A program made the translations under genes and the position numbers. Shown in pieces: positions 9,149 to 18,622 of a stretch of 64,000 bases of DNA. Below the pieces are notes generated by a model. It was not told the DNA's origin and did not search any database. It was given only the letters and a program-made list of their open reading frames with translations. This DNA is from Nonomuraea cypriaca (GTDB lineage: Bacteria; Actinomycetota; Actinomycetes; Streptosporangiales; Streptosporangiaceae), in assembly GCF_015645445.1 (NCBI RefSeq), contig NZ_JADOGI010000007.1:1-64000 (forward strand), given 5' to 3'. Within the stretch, counting starts at the first letter, position 1; each line of letters opens with the position of its first letter.

Positions 9149-9750
9149 TAGCGCCTCGTTCTAGCAAGCAGTTCTATAAAGAGGGAAGGGCAAAGTTCCT
9201 CCAGACGTCGAGCGGCTTCCCTGTGCAATTTCGCCTGGGTTTGAGCAGCTTGAAGGATCGCAATGATGGTCTGTTGGTCCTCCACGGGAGGCACCGGAAT
9301 TTCCATATTCTTCAGAGCTGCGACATTGAAGGCCGGAATCGTACCAGCGCTGGCTAGTTGCTGAAGCCTATTCTGGGCGAAAGGGCCACTAAGGTACCAT
9401 GCAAGAAAATGCGGATACACGCGCGTGTCATTGGCCCGCAATCGTAGGCATGAAGCTCCAAAGAGCCATGACTCTTGGGCCTGCCCCACAATTGCTAGTC
9501 GCCCTAGTGCACCTTGTCTTACGATTATCAGATCGCCAGACTGAACAGCAAAACGGGCAAGTTTACGTGCCTTTTCGTCAGGAATTCGGCGCAGGTTACG
9601 TGCGTCAATAGAGTGATCATTAGCCAGATTCTGCGGTCCGATGACCGGAACACCCTCTGGCCCGTCATGCAGCGCATCAAGCAAATGGCCTGACGGCCCT
9701 GCGATTACCTCGTATACATCCTCCAAAAGAACCTGAGGATGTTCTCTCAT
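9148..9750 (-). CDS. hsdS: Half-length type I specificity subunit S (one target-recognition domain)
   Basis: A 200-residue protein with one target-recognition domain followed by one conserved helical spacer. The C-terminal part (NMEIPVPPVEDQQTIIAILQ and the following helix) is the characteristic HsdS dimerisation helix. Full-length HsdS has two such units (about 400 residues), so this is a half-S subunit that would have to act as a homodimer and recognise a palindromic bipartite site, or it is the surviving half of a broken gene. It lies upstream of hsdM, opposite to the usual M-then-S order, and shares a TAATG junction with it. The gene begins cleanly at an ATG and has no stop codons. Confidence 0.85.
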   Translation of the reverse strand: MREHPQVLLEDVYEVIAGPSGHLLDALHDGPEGVPVIGPQNLANDHSIDARNLRRIPDEKARKLARFAVQSGDLIIVRQGALGRLAIVGQAQESWLFGASCLRLRANDTRVYPHFLAWYLSGPFAQNRLQQLASAGTIPAFNVAALKNMEIPVPPVEDQQTIIAILQAAQTQAKLHREAARRLEELCPSLFIELLARTRR

Positions 9751-9818
9751 GTTACCTCTTCCCTAACATCAAGATCGGTGGGCGGGGCCGATTAGTTGCC
9801 GGCCCAGCCCACCGTCAC

Positions 9819-10037
9819 TCAGACCACGCGAACCCAACGGCGGAGAATCAGGTGCGTGAGCCGCTCCGCAGCGACACCGACCGTGGCGGTGGCGACCGCG
9901 ACGACGATGACGTCGCCGTGGTCGAGCAGAGCACCAACCAGATAGGCGCAGACGATGATCACCAGGCAGACAACCACCGCGCGCGTCGCGTGGAGGGAGG
10001 CGGGCAGGGCATGATGGACGCAGGCGTCTCTCGGCAT
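9819..10037 (-). CDS. Small two-helix membrane protein
   Basis: A 72-residue product starting MPRDACVHHALP. Two hydrophobic segments follow: roughly 19-37 (RAVVVCLVIIVCAYLVGALL) and 42-57 (VIVVAVATATVGVAAE). A GAAGGGA box six bases before the ATG at 10037 supports this start over upstream in-frame codons. It lies 68 bases upstream of hsdS on the same strand and might share its transcript. I do not recognise the family. Small paired-helix proteins of this kind are common in actinobacterial accessory regions. Confidence 0.55.
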   Translation of the reverse strand: MPRDACVHHALPASLHATRAVVVCLVIIVCAYLVGALLDHGDVIVVAVATATVGVAAERLTHLILRRWVRVV

Positions 10038-10412
10038 GGGACGTCCCTTCTGCTCTCGCATGAGGCGGAGCGGTTGTCGCAGCCCCACTCCGTGCTGTCT
10101 CGGAAACACGTGCGGGGTGGGGTTACGCGACTAGGTTTTGATCACAGGGCTTCTGCTCTGATGTCTTCAGCATGGCACACAAACTGGCTTAGCACGCGTA
10201 CTGAGCGCGCCATCTCGAGGCGCGCACTATCTCGAGTCGTACGTTTGTTCACTTCTTGCAGGTCAGCAAGCGACGAGGCGTCAGTATGACTTACATCACA
10301 TAATGTGGCTCCGGCGGCTGATCATGACCACATGTACGTCGCTTGACGGCTAAGGCCGTGACGATCGCTCACTTCGGTACGCGGAAGTACGTGGTCGGGG
10401 CGATCGCGGCTG

Positions 10413-11814
10413 GATGGTGTCCCATCGAGTGGCGTAGTTCATGACGATCAGTCACCAGGGTCTGGCAGAAGGTGAGCCATCGTCTGACGGTCGAAGGGAA
10501 GCGCTCATTCTTCCCGGAAGGACACGCTCACGATGGCTCTGTCCCAGCCCGACTCAACCGAGCTGCTGGAGTCACTACGCGCCGCTGACAGCGTGGAGAT
10601 GGTCCGCCGTGCCTTGCAGCGCATGCTGCAGGAACTCATCGAGGCCGAAGCCACCACCGTGATCGACGCCGCGCCGTATCAACGCAGCCCAGAGCGCACC
10701 ACCCACCGCAACGGCCATCGTGAGCGCACCCTGTCCAGCACCGCCGGCGATCTGGAACTGCAGATCCCCAAGCTGCGCTTCGGCTCGTTCTTTCCCCAGC
10801 CCGCTGGAACGGCGCCGCCGCGTCGACCGTGCCCTGTTCGCCGCCATCATGCAGGCCTACGTGCACGGCGTGTCCACCCGCGCCGTCGACGACCTCGTCC
10901 AAGCCCTCGGCGCGGACAGCGGCATCTCCAGAAGCGAGGTCTCGCGCATCTGCCAGGGCCTGGACGTGGAGATCACCGCGTTCAAGGATCGGCCGCTGGA
11001 CCACATCGCCTGCCCCTACCTCTTCCTGGACGCCACCTACTGCAAGGTCCGCGTCAACCACCAGATCGTCTCTTAGGCCCTCGTGATCGCCACCGCCATC
11101 ACCACCGACGGCCACCGCGAAGTCCTCGGCCTGGCCGTCGGCGACAGCGAGGACAAAGCCTTCTGAACCGAGTTCCTGCGCTCCCTGCGCGCCCGCGGTC
11201 TGCACGGCGTCCGCCTGGTCATCTCCGACGCCCACACCGGCCTCGTCGCCTCGATCCGCACCGTCCTGCTCGGCAGCGCCTGACAGCGCTGCCGCGTGCA
11301 CTTCATGAGAAATGTGCTGGCCAAGATCCATAAGGGGTCGGGCGAGATGGCCGCAGCCACCATCCGCACCATCTTCGCCCAAGCCGACGCCCAGGCCGTC
11401 CGCACCCAGCTGCACACCGCCGCCGCCATGCTCGGCCGACCGTTCCCCCGGTCAAAGAGATGCTGCTGAAAGCCGCCGACGACATCACCGCCTTCGCCGC
11501 CTTCGCCGCCTTCCCCGTCGCGCACTGGAAGAAGATTTGGTCGACCAACCCGCTGGAACGCCTCAATCGCGAGGTCAAACGCCGTGCCGACGTCGTGCAG
11601 GTCTTCCCCAACCCTCCCGCGCTGGAACGGCTGGCCAGCGCCATCCTGGCCGAACTCCACGACGAATGGCAAGTCACCGACCGCCGCTACCTGTCGGAGG
11701 CCTCCATGGCCGATCTCCACGCCAGCGCCACCGCGCGCGACCCGGCCGCACTGACCACCCAGGCAGAGGCACAGCAGTTGATCACCTAGTTACACCACTC
11801 CAGGGGACGCCATC
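10413..11814 (+). mobile_element. Degenerate IS256-family element
   Basis: An element of about 1.4 kb. Its ends are an imperfect inverted repeat of about 26 bases: the left end begins GATGGTGTCCC at 10413 and the complement of the right end begins GATGGCGTCCC at 11814, with about 19 matches. The inside is a single broken transposase gene. The size, terminal repeats and DDE transposase sequence all fit IS256. Confidence 0.75.
10533..11789 (+). pseudogene. IS256-family transposase pseudogene
   Basis: The reading frame opens with ALSQPDSTELLESLRAADSV and a typical IS256 N-terminus (EATTVIDAAPYQRSPERTTH). It shifts near 10800, runs in the second frame through the catalytic core (SRSEVSRICQGLDVEI, PYLFLDATYCKVR) and is interrupted there by three in-frame stops (TAG at 11074, TGA at 11164, TGA at 11281). 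It returns to the first frame near 11450 for the C-terminal part ([20 protein letters not shown]). Two frameshifts and three stops mean it cannot make a transposase. Confidence 0.9.
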
Positions 11815-11907
11815 GCCGCGGCTGAGCGCCTCGTCGGTCACCGTATCGCGCGAGCGGTCACCATATCGGCCCGGACCAGCTGAGCAGACCTGTCGAAAGT
11901 TTCCGAC

Positions 11908-13068
11908 CTAGCCGCGCCGGTCGAGGCTCCGCCGTCGGTGATCGGTACCCGGTCGAGCCGAACACTGGTTGAGCAGCTCCCACAGCCGATCTTCGGCATA
12001 ACCCACAGCCGCAATCAGAGCGTGCTCATGGGCTTCAGGCAGACGCCCGATTCCAAGCCCTGCAGCGGTGATCACCGCGCCGAGGCTTTGCTGCTGCTGG
12101 TCAGTCATGTGGCAACGCATCCCCTGATGGCCGAGGACGTCGCGGGCGGCGTAGGCGTCGGTGGAGGCCACCTCGACCAGCGCTACGCCCAGACGGTAGG
12201 TAGATGACGCACATTGGCCGGCGGTCAGGTCGCGTGCGGTCAGGCCGAGTCGTGCCCGGAACGCCGCTGTCATCGGTTCATCTTGGGTGATCAGAGCCAG
12301 CGTCTCCTGAACAACATGGTCCAGTTCGTCCGGTGGGGTGGTGCTGCCGGGCGGACGGCACGCGATGCGCAACAGCGCCGCGACGGTGTGCTCCCACGGC
12401 TCCGCAGGGACGGTGGCCTCGATCATGGCGCAGGCCTCGTCGGGGAGGCCCTGCTCCATCAGTGCCAGGATCTTGAGCTGGCGCCCATCGAGCATGCGTT
12501 CGCCGATGCCGCGGTGGGCGGCCATGGCCTCGGCGGCCTCGCTCCAGCGGCCTTGCTGGGCCAGAGCTCGGGCTCCGTCGATGAGCAGGGCGATCCACAG
12601 CTCCGTACAGATCGCGCGATGGTCGTCGCGGCTGCGGGTCAGGGGTGTCAGGTTGACGTCGTGGCCGTGGATCACAGTGGCGCGGCGCTGCTGGGCGGCG
12701 CGGTAGAGCTGGTCGAGCACCTCGTAGGCGGCTTTGCCGTCGCCTTCGCGGACCAGCAACCGGGCGATGTTGATCAGCGGCATCAACGACATGACCGCGA
12801 TCTCCTGGTCGAGGTTGCCGCGCTCGGCGAAGATCTTGTGCTGTTTCCAGCACAGATCTGCGGCCCGGCCGGACAGTCCGGCGTCGGAGGCGATGAGCGC
12901 GGAGATGTTGAGGACCCCGCAGGCGCGGGCCACCAGGTCGTGGTGGTCGGCGCCTGCGGGTTCGATGGTCAGCGCGGTGAGATCGGCGATGCGGGCTGCC
13001 AGGGGTTTGCCGGGCGGTTTGGTACGGCAGACCAGCGGGATGCGGGCGGCGATCGCAGGGTTCATCAC
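11908..13068 (-). CDS. Helical-repeat protein at the end of the FxLD lanthipeptide operon
   Basis: A 386-residue alpha-helical protein resembling tetratricopeptide-repeat regions of XRE regulators but lacking an HTH (repeats visible at SGRAADLCWKQHKIFAERGN, GKAAYEVLDQLYRAAQQRRA, WSEAAEAMAAHRGIGERMLD). The start is a GTG directly followed by ATG, with GAAGGGA ten bases upstream. It begins 16 bases after the methyltransferase gene, so it is the last gene of the operon. Helical-repeat proteins often accompany FxLD clusters; a scaffolding or regulatory role is inferred. No catalytic motif is visible. Confidence 0.7.
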   Translation of the reverse strand: MMNPAIAARIPLVCRTKPPGKPLAARIADLTALTIEPAGADHHDLVARACGVLNISALIASDAGLSGRAADLCWKQHKIFAERGNLDQEIAVMSLMPLINIARLLVREGDGKAAYEVLDQLYRAAQQRRATVIHGHDVNLTPLTRSRDDHRAICTELWIALLIDGARALAQQGRWSEAAEAMAAHRGIGERMLDGRQLKILALMEQGLPDEACAMIEATVPAEPWEHTVAALLRIACRPPGSTTPPDELDHVVQETLALITQDEPMTAAFRARLGLTARDLTAGQCASSTYRLGVALVEVASTDAYAARDVLGHQGMRCHMTDQQQQSLGAVITAAGLGIGRLPEAHEHALIAAVGYAEDRLWELLNQCSARPGTDHRRRSLDRRG

Positions 13069-13084
13069 GGCGCTTCGGTCCCTT

Positions 13085-15130
13085 CTACGGCCAGTCGATG
13101 ACGAGCCGGCTCGCGGGCTTGTCGATGATGAAGCGCGGGTCGGCCGCCTTGAGCTGGTCACGGCTGTCGCCGGTGGCCATGCGGAAGCCGGGGGCGGGAG
13201 CGTGGTTGCCGTAGTCGCGGTCCCATTCCTCGATCGCGGTGGCGACCTGCTCGGCCAGGACGGCGGCGCGGGGGCCGTGGCCGATGACGCCGATGGCCCA
13301 GAAGCGGCCTCCGGTGTCTTCTCCTTCGCGGATGGTCAGGTAGGCCAGGGTGTCGCCGTCGAGCGCGGCCATCGAACCCCACGCGAAGTGCGGGGTGAAC
13401 CCGGCCCGCTGGCCGGGCATCCGTGACAGCCCGTTCGGCAGGACGCATGCCAGCCACAGGTACACCCACTGCCACGGGTCGCCCTGCCGGAACTTCACCC
13501 CGGTATAGGCAGGGTGGGCGGGGGTGTCCAGAATCGTCCGCATCACCTCGCGGTCGACGAGTTGCTCACTGAAGGTCTCCAGGTGCACAACGCCTTCCCC
13601 GGCGATCTGGACGCGCGTGTAGAGGTCGTCGCAGATGCCCTTGCGCAGCGGCACGAAGGTCGCCATCTCGCAGGACACGGTCTTCCAGGTGTCGCCGTCG
13701 CGTTCGAAGGCGAAGCTGCGGGAGATGCTGCCGCGGATGCGTATGGGGATGACCAGGCGACCGTCGGGGGCGAGCTGGTCGAGCACCGTGGTGGGGATGT
13801 CGCCGGCGCCCACGGTGAACTGGATGCGGTCGAAGGGGGCGTGCTCCGGCAGCCCGGCCGCGCCGTCGCCGAGCACGGCGGTCACGTTGCAGGCCCCGGC
13901 AGCTGCCAAGTGGGTGCGGGCGGTGTCGACGAGATCTTGGTCGACGTCGATCGTCCACACGTGGCCGGTCGGGGTGACCAGGTGGCCGAGGAGGGCGGCG
14001 TTGTAGCCGGTGGCTGCCCCGGCCTCCAGGATGTTGTGGCCGGGGCGGGCGCCTACCTGCTCCAGTTGGGTGGCGACGATGGACGGCGCGGAGATGCAGG
14101 AGATCATCTCGCCGCCGGTGTCGTGTTTGATCGGCACCGCGTCGTCGACGTAGGCCGCCTCGACCTTGGCGTCGGGGATGAACGTGTGGCGCTCGACCGT
14201 ACGGAAGGCATCGATGATCTCCGGGGTGCGCAGGTGGCCGGAGTCGATGTACTTGGCCACCATGGCCTCGCGCAGCTTGGTGGGGTCGACGGTGGTGCTG
14301 ATGGCGGTCTCCATCCTGGTCGAGGTAGGGGGTACTGGTGAGGTCCGGCTGGTAGACACGGCCGCCGGTTCGGTATCTCCGAAGGCGGCCTGCCAGCCCA
14401 GCCACGCCGCGGCGGCCTGCTCGGCCACGGGCGTGTTGTTCCGGTTGAACGCGAAGATCGCGTGGTGGGCGAGGACGGCGCGCAAACCACGCTTCAGGTG
14501 CCCGCCTTTCGCGAGGCGGGCAAGGCGGCGTCCGGCGTCCTCGAACGCCGTCACGCGCTCGACCCAACCCGGTTCGGGGTCGGGCCGCTGGGCGGCGTCA
14601 GCGTTCATGAGGCGCCGCATCGTGGTGATCGCCGCCGCCCTGCGAGCCTCGGTGGGCGGGTCGATCGGAGGGCGCAGGTCGCCGATCTTCGCCCACACGT
14701 CGCCGACCTCGAACGGGTCCAGCCCGGCCGCCCGGTACATCGAGGACAGCAGCAGGATGCACCGCTCTTTGCTGTCGGGGCTGCCGGTCTCGGCCAGCGC
14801 GGCGGGGCTGTCGGCGCAGAACACCGCGTGGGCGATGGCCATGCCCTGCGGGCCGCCGAACGCGTCGGTCTCAGCTTCGTAGATGCCGCCGACCCACTCG
14901 GCCACTACCTCGTCGGCGACGAGCTGGTCGAGCAGAGCGCCTGCTGACCGGTCGGTGCGCAGCCGCAGCCCTCCGTCTTTGCGCAGGAAGTGGAAGCGCC
15001 GTCCGGTCAGCGCGGCCGACAGCGTGGCCGCCGTCTCGGGGCTCACCCCGGCATCGCCGGGGAAGCGGATCGTGGCCTGCCACCACTCAGGCTCGGCCGG
15101 TGGGGCGAGGTTGTCCTCGTAGCTGTCCAT
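13085..15130 (-). CDS. Fused SpaB-C-like elimination domain and FxLD-system O-methyltransferase
   Basis: A 681-residue fusion. Residues 10-250 match the thiopeptide-type/SpaB C-terminal domain (WWQATIRFPGD, GGIYEAETDAFGGPQGMAIA) that performs glutamate elimination in LanB dehydration. Residues 275-480 are a protein-isoaspartate-type methyltransferase with AdoMet motif LEAGAATGYNAALL (368-381). The C-terminal 200 residues are the family-specific tail, ending RLVIDWP. In related class I systems the LanS_A methyltransferase esterifies a core aspartate, which then cyclises and becomes isoaspartate. The partner LanB here lacks the elimination domain, so this protein should supply it. An AGGAG box precedes the ATG at 13 bases. 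It lies 52 bases after lanC. Confidence 0.88.
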   Translation of the reverse strand: MDSYEDNLAPPAEPEWWQATIRFPGDAGVSPETAATLSAALTGRRFHFLRKDGGLRLRTDRSAGALLDQLVADEVVAEWVGGIYEAETDAFGGPQGMAIAHAVFCADSPAALAETGSPDSKERCILLLSSMYRAAGLDPFEVGDVWAKIGDLRPPIDPPTEARRAAAITTMRRLMNADAAQRPDPEPGWVERVTAFEDAGRRLARLAKGGHLKRGLRAVLAHHAIFAFNRNNTPVAEQAAAAWLGWQAAFGDTEPAAVSTSRTSPVPPTSTRMETAISTTVDPTKLREAMVAKYIDSGHLRTPEIIDAFRTVERHTFIPDAKVEAAYVDDAVPIKHDTGGEMISCISAPSIVATQLEQVGARPGHNILEAGAATGYNAALLGHLVTPTGHVWTIDVDQDLVDTARTHLAAAGACNVTAVLGDGAAGLPEHAPFDRIQFTVGAGDIPTTVLDQLAPDGRLVIPIRIRGSISRSFAFERDGDTWKTVSCEMATFVPLRKGICDDLYTRVQIAGEGVVHLETFSEQLVDREVMRTILDTPAHPAYTGVKFRQGDPWQWVYLWLACVLPNGLSRMPGQRAGFTPHFAWGSMAALDGDTLAYLTIREGEDTGGRFWAIGVIGHGPRAAVLAEQVATAIEEWDRDYGNHAPAPGFRMATGDSRDQLKAADPRFIIDKPASRLVIDWP

Positions 15131-15182
15131 GTCGTCGTTGTCGCTCCTGCTCGATACGGGGTCAGGTCGTGCGGCGAGGCGG

Positions 15183-16247
15183 TCAGTGGATCAGTAGCGC
15201 GCAGGTCCAGCCGGTGACGTTGGAGCCGTCCAATGCCAGTTGCGCCCCGGCGCGCCCTTCCAGAAACCCCGGCTTGGGCAGCTCGCCGATTCCCTCGGCC
15301 AGTCGCCTGCGGGCGTGCTGGATGCTCACGGTGAACCGGTCGGGGGTGGCGCTGTCGGCGGCGAGGGCGGTGGCGGCGGTCAGGATTCCGGCCCAGCCAT
15401 GGCAGAGGGAGGCATCGCTCACCCGGTCGAGACGGTCGGAGTCGGCAAGGGCCGCCAGGGCGATTGCCTCGGCCTTCTGCCTGCGGGCAGGGTCGCCGTG
15501 CGCGAGCGCCGCCAGCTGCAGCGCGCGGGTGATCCCCAGGTCCCCGTAGCACCAGGACGGCCGCAGCGGCGGCAACTGCGGGGGCTCGTCGGCGGTGAGC
15601 TGGTCGAGGGTGATCCAGTAGGAGCTGCCGAACTGCTCCAGCCAAGTCGCGAACGTGGTGATGGCGCTGCTCTGGCCGTCGACGCGGATGCCGCGGCGGG
15701 CGGCCAGGGACAGCAGCGCCAGCGGTCCGGCGATGCCGTGCGCGATGCCGTTGTTGCCGTGGCCGCCGGGGATGCCCACCCCGTGCGTGGGGCTTTCCGG
15801 CGACCACCATCCGGGCAGCATCCTCCCCTCGGCCTCGACTGGGCACGCCAACGACGCAAGGTGGCTCAGAATGCCTTCGAGCAGCGGCGACGGGCCGGGG
15901 CGGGTAAGGAGGAGCGCCCCCAGCCCGGTCAGTCCGCGGATGAGGTCGAATTCCGCGAGCGTCGGCAAGTGCCGGGCCAGCCGTCGCCGGCGGGCGGCGG
16001 CCAGGCGGGCGGCCACGACCCGGTCGACGCCTGCCTGCACCTCTCGGTCGACGCGCCCGGCACGGCCGAGAACGAACTCCAGAGCCGGGGCTCCGTGATA
16101 GAGGCTGGCGTTAGACCCGGTACTGACCCCGCCGGCGACCGCCTCCTGCAGCAGGGGTCGCGCGGCGGCGAGGTCGGCGTGCTCGATGTGCAGCAGCGCT
16201 GCCCCGAGCGCGCCCTCGGCCAGAGCCTGCGTCGCCAGCTCGCTCAT
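15183..16247 (-). CDS. lanC: LanC-family lanthionine cyclase
   Basis: A 354-residue zinc cyclase that adds cysteine thiols to dehydrated serine and threonine residues of the precursor. The family motifs are all present: GIAHGIAGPL (167-176), WCYGDLGITRAL with zinc ligand Cys233, and LCHGWAGIL with zinc ligands Cys282 and His283. The length is slightly short of the usual 400 but no motif is missing. The ATG overlaps the lanB stop codon (ATGA), so translation is coupled. Confidence 0.93.
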   Translation of the reverse strand: MSELATQALAEGALGAALLHIEHADLAAARPLLQEAVAGGVSTGSNASLYHGAPALEFVLGRAGRVDREVQAGVDRVVAARLAAARRRRLARHLPTLAEFDLIRGLTGLGALLLTRPGPSPLLEGILSHLASLACPVEAEGRMLPGWWSPESPTHGVGIPGGHGNNGIAHGIAGPLALLSLAARRGIRVDGQSSAITTFATWLEQFGSSYWITLDQLTADEPPQLPPLRPSWCYGDLGITRALQLAALAHGDPARRQKAEAIALAALADSDRLDRVSDASLCHGWAGILTAATALAADSATPDRFTVSIQHARRRLAEGIGELPKPGFLEGRAGAQLALDGSNVTGWTCALLIH

Positions 16248-18280
16248 CGCTTCGACTCCAGGGAGACGACGATGCTGTGCGCCCGCCCGCCGATCCACCC
16301 ATCGGCATCCGGCGGCGGCGCCTCGAACAGCACCGCGACCGGTTGCCCGCCCAGGTGCGCGCGCAGCAGGTCAACGTCCATCTCCCGCGCCAGGTCCAGC
16401 GGCAGATGCTGATCGTCGACGGCCAGCAGTACCCGCTCAGGCACCCCGGCACGGCCACGCCAGGCGTGCAAGCGCTCAGTCCACTCGTCCAGGTGCGCCG
16501 TACGGCCGGGCAGCGTCCGGGCGCGCAGCTGCCAGCGGGCGGCGACCAGGACGGTGCGCCGGTAGTGCAGGGCCGGGGTGAACGGCAACGTCCACGCGGC
16601 GCCCCAGTCCAACCACGTCACCTGCGCGGTGGCGGCGCGGCTGATCTCGGCCAGGAACCGGACCAGCGGCGGCGTGTAGTTGTTCCACAGGAAGTTGATC
16701 GCCGTGGGTGCCAGCAGCTCAAGGCGTTCCCCGGTCGCGGCCACCGCCAGATACAGGTGGCCGTCACGGGCGCCGACGACCAGATCACGCGGATACAGCA
16801 CGTCCTCTTTCCCGCCGTCTCGGTACTCGCCGACGCTGACCAGCTTCGGCACGACGCGTGGGGCCCGCGTGAGCAGGTCGGCCTCGGCCCGGGTGGGATG
16901 GAACGACAACTGCGCCGGCACCGCGCCGGGCGCGACGGTGAGCAGAGCGGCATACCCGGAGGCCAGGTCCGGCAGCAGATGCCAGAACCGTCCGGACATG
17001 GCGCCGGCCGCACGGGAGACGGTGTGGACCCACAGCTGGAAGTCGCCCGCGTCGAGAGCGGCGATCGTCCGGGCCTGAACCTGGGCGCACACCTCGAAGT
17101 GGGGCGCGGGCGCGAGATCGGTGAACGGCTCAGCCGCGGCGGCCTCCAGGTCCTCGATCATCGCCTCCGACAAGATCACCGACCGGTTGCCCTCGACGGC
17201 GGCCGTCCCAGCGAGATCCAGCAGCAGCCGGTCGCGGCGCGACATCGCTCGCGGCGGCTCCGACAGCAGGCCGAACCCGTCCGGCAGCCCCAATCCGCTG
17301 CCGGGGTCGGTGAGCTGCTCCACCGCGACCTCGGTCCCCTCGCCGAAGCGGTCGACGAACCGCTCGGCGTAGCGCCGCCAGGCCGGAGTACCTGCGGGAT
17401 GGGTCGCGAGCCGAGCCAGCACGGTCGCCGCGGTCTCCATCTCGACCGCGACCGTTTCGGGCAGCCGTACTTCGGCGTCCAACCGCACGTCCACTGCCTT
17501 GCGGTGGCAGGCGGCCAGGAGTGCGGGCGGCACGACGGCGGCCGGGTCGGTGACGGTGGCGGCGGCACGAAGCCGGGAGCGCAGCAGCCGCGTACGCAGC
17601 AGCTCAGCGACCAGCTCGGCCCGGCGGCAGGGTTCGACCTGCGGAAACTCGGCGGCGAGCTTCCCCAGCAGGGCGGCGTACGAGATCGGGGAGCTGGCGG
17701 CCTGCAGCACCAGCTCCACCGCCGTCGTCGATGCCAGAGAGAACTCGTCCGCGCCCTCGGCCGGAACATGGACGCGGCCCTCGCGCACGCGGGCGAGGTT
17801 GTTGACGCACACCTCGACGTCGGCCATCCGTTCCCCGCCGGTCTCCCACGCGGTGATCGCCGAGTCCAGGGCTGCGGGGTCGGGCCGGTTGACGGCCTTG
17901 TGCGTATCCCCGACGCGTACGAGGGACCTGTCGCCGAACTCGACCAGGGCGACACCGGCGAACAGGCCGAACGGGGTGGAGCGGTGCGCGTAACGCAGGG
18001 CGTATCGGGCGACGGCGAGCGCGGCGCGTCGGGCCCGGCGGGGGTTGTCCACCTGCCCGTCGAGCACGGCCCGGACCTGGCGGGCCAGGTCCGGGCTGGC
18101 GTTGGTGACCGCCTGCCGGAAGGGCTCATCGGCCCACACTGGGGACAGCCACGACCGCCATTGCTCGATCGAGCAGCCCGGTTTCGGCCAATCCGGAAGA
18201 GCAGGAGGAGCCAGATGCAGCGTGGCGCGCAGCATCCCGACGCCGGTGCGGCGATACCGTCTGATCCGCGTCCGCGTCAT
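16244..18280 (-). CDS. lanB: Class I lantibiotic dehydratase, glutamylation part (LanB, split form)
   Basis: A 678-residue Lant_dehydr_N protein that would transfer glutamate from Glu-tRNA to serine and threonine side chains. Typical segments are RRARRAALAVARYALRYAHR followed by STPFGLFAGVALVEF, RNSV-like VEGNRSVILSEAMIED, and the C-terminal LRARTLPGRTAHLDEWTERL. Full LanB enzymes are about 1000 residues with a C-terminal elimination domain. Here that part is encoded separately, at the N-terminus of the methyltransferase fusion. The ATG at 18280 follows GGAG by eight bases; longer in-frame starts would run into the precursor gene. It lies 80 bases after the precursor stop. Confidence 0.92.
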   Translation of the reverse strand: MTRTRIRRYRRTGVGMLRATLHLAPPALPDWPKPGCSIEQWRSWLSPVWADEPFRQAVTNASPDLARQVRAVLDGQVDNPRRARRAALAVARYALRYAHRSTPFGLFAGVALVEFGDRSLVRVGDTHKAVNRPDPAALDSAITAWETGGERMADVEVCVNNLARVREGRVHVPAEGADEFSLASTTAVELVLQAASSPISYAALLGKLAAEFPQVEPCRRAELVAELLRTRLLRSRLRAAATVTDPAAVVPPALLAACHRKAVDVRLDAEVRLPETVAVEMETAATVLARLATHPAGTPAWRRYAERFVDRFGEGTEVAVEQLTDPGSGLGLPDGFGLLSEPPRAMSRRDRLLLDLAGTAAVEGNRSVILSEAMIEDLEAAAAEPFTDLAPAPHFEVCAQVQARTIAALDAGDFQLWVHTVSRAAGAMSGRFWHLLPDLASGYAALLTVAPGAVPAQLSFHPTRAEADLLTRAPRVVPKLVSVGEYRDGGKEDVLYPRDLVVGARDGHLYLAVAATGERLELLAPTAINFLWNNYTPPLVRFLAEISRAATAQVTWLDWGAAWTLPFTPALHYRRTVLVAARWQLRARTLPGRTAHLDEWTERLHAWRGRAGVPERVLLAVDDQHLPLDLAREMDVDLLRAHLGGQPVAVLFEAPPPDADGWIGGRAHSIVVSLESKR

Positions 18281-18360
18281 CGTGTTCACTCCGTTCCTGT
18301 TCACCATCCGGGAAGCGCGGAAGGTCCGGCTCCGGTCGAGAGACAACCGGGCTGATGGGG

Positions 18361-18549
18361 TTATGACGTGGTGCAGGCGCTCGGACACGAGCTCCCGCAC
18401 GTGTCGCCGGTGCCGCACCTCAGCGACGTGTTGGCCGCCGGCGTGTTCTCCGCGAGCTTGATGTCGAGGTTGAACGGGTCGAACGCTGCTTCCGCCCCGG
18501 TGACGGCGTTCACCTGTCCGGTGCTCTGCTCGATGGTTGTAGTGCTCAT
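18361..18549 (-). CDS. FxLD-family lanthipeptide precursor
   Basis: A 62-residue precursor. The leader (about 1-40) carries the family motif F-x-L-D at Phe26-Asp29 within FDPFNLDIKL. The core, after AENTPAAN, has Cys45, Cys51, Cys55 and Cys59 with eight Ser/Thr residues, allowing up to four thioether rings. Asp49 sits in GDTC inside the ring region and is the likely substrate of the isoaspartate-forming methyltransferase. No GG or GA cleavage site is evident, so the leader protease is unknown. A GGAG box lies about nine bases before the ATG. It is the third gene of the operon, directly before lanB. Confidence 0.93.
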   Translation of the reverse strand: MSTTTIEQSTGQVNAVTGAEAAFDPFNLDIKLAENTPAANTSLRCGTGDTCGSSCPSACTTS

Positions 18550-18622
18550 TGGCTTCTGCTCCTGTCCTGCGTTGGCGTTCGTGAAGGGAAGGGGTTCAAC
18601 GTCGGCGGCTCTGAGAGCGCGA

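Noticed and set aside
11074-11283. Three in-frame stop codons in the IS256 transposase as possible recoding
   Set aside because: They are a mix of TAG and TGA and two frameshifts are also present, so decay is the simple explanation.
12214-13101. 295-codon plus-strand frame opposite the helical-repeat gene
   Set aside because: Repetitive Gly/Ala/Val composition and no ribosome-binding site; the minus-strand gene is in an operon.
16277-18355. 692-codon open frame on the plus strand
   Set aside because: It mirrors the lanB gene and is rich in Arg, Gly and Gln with no domain. LanB has family motifs and a good start site.
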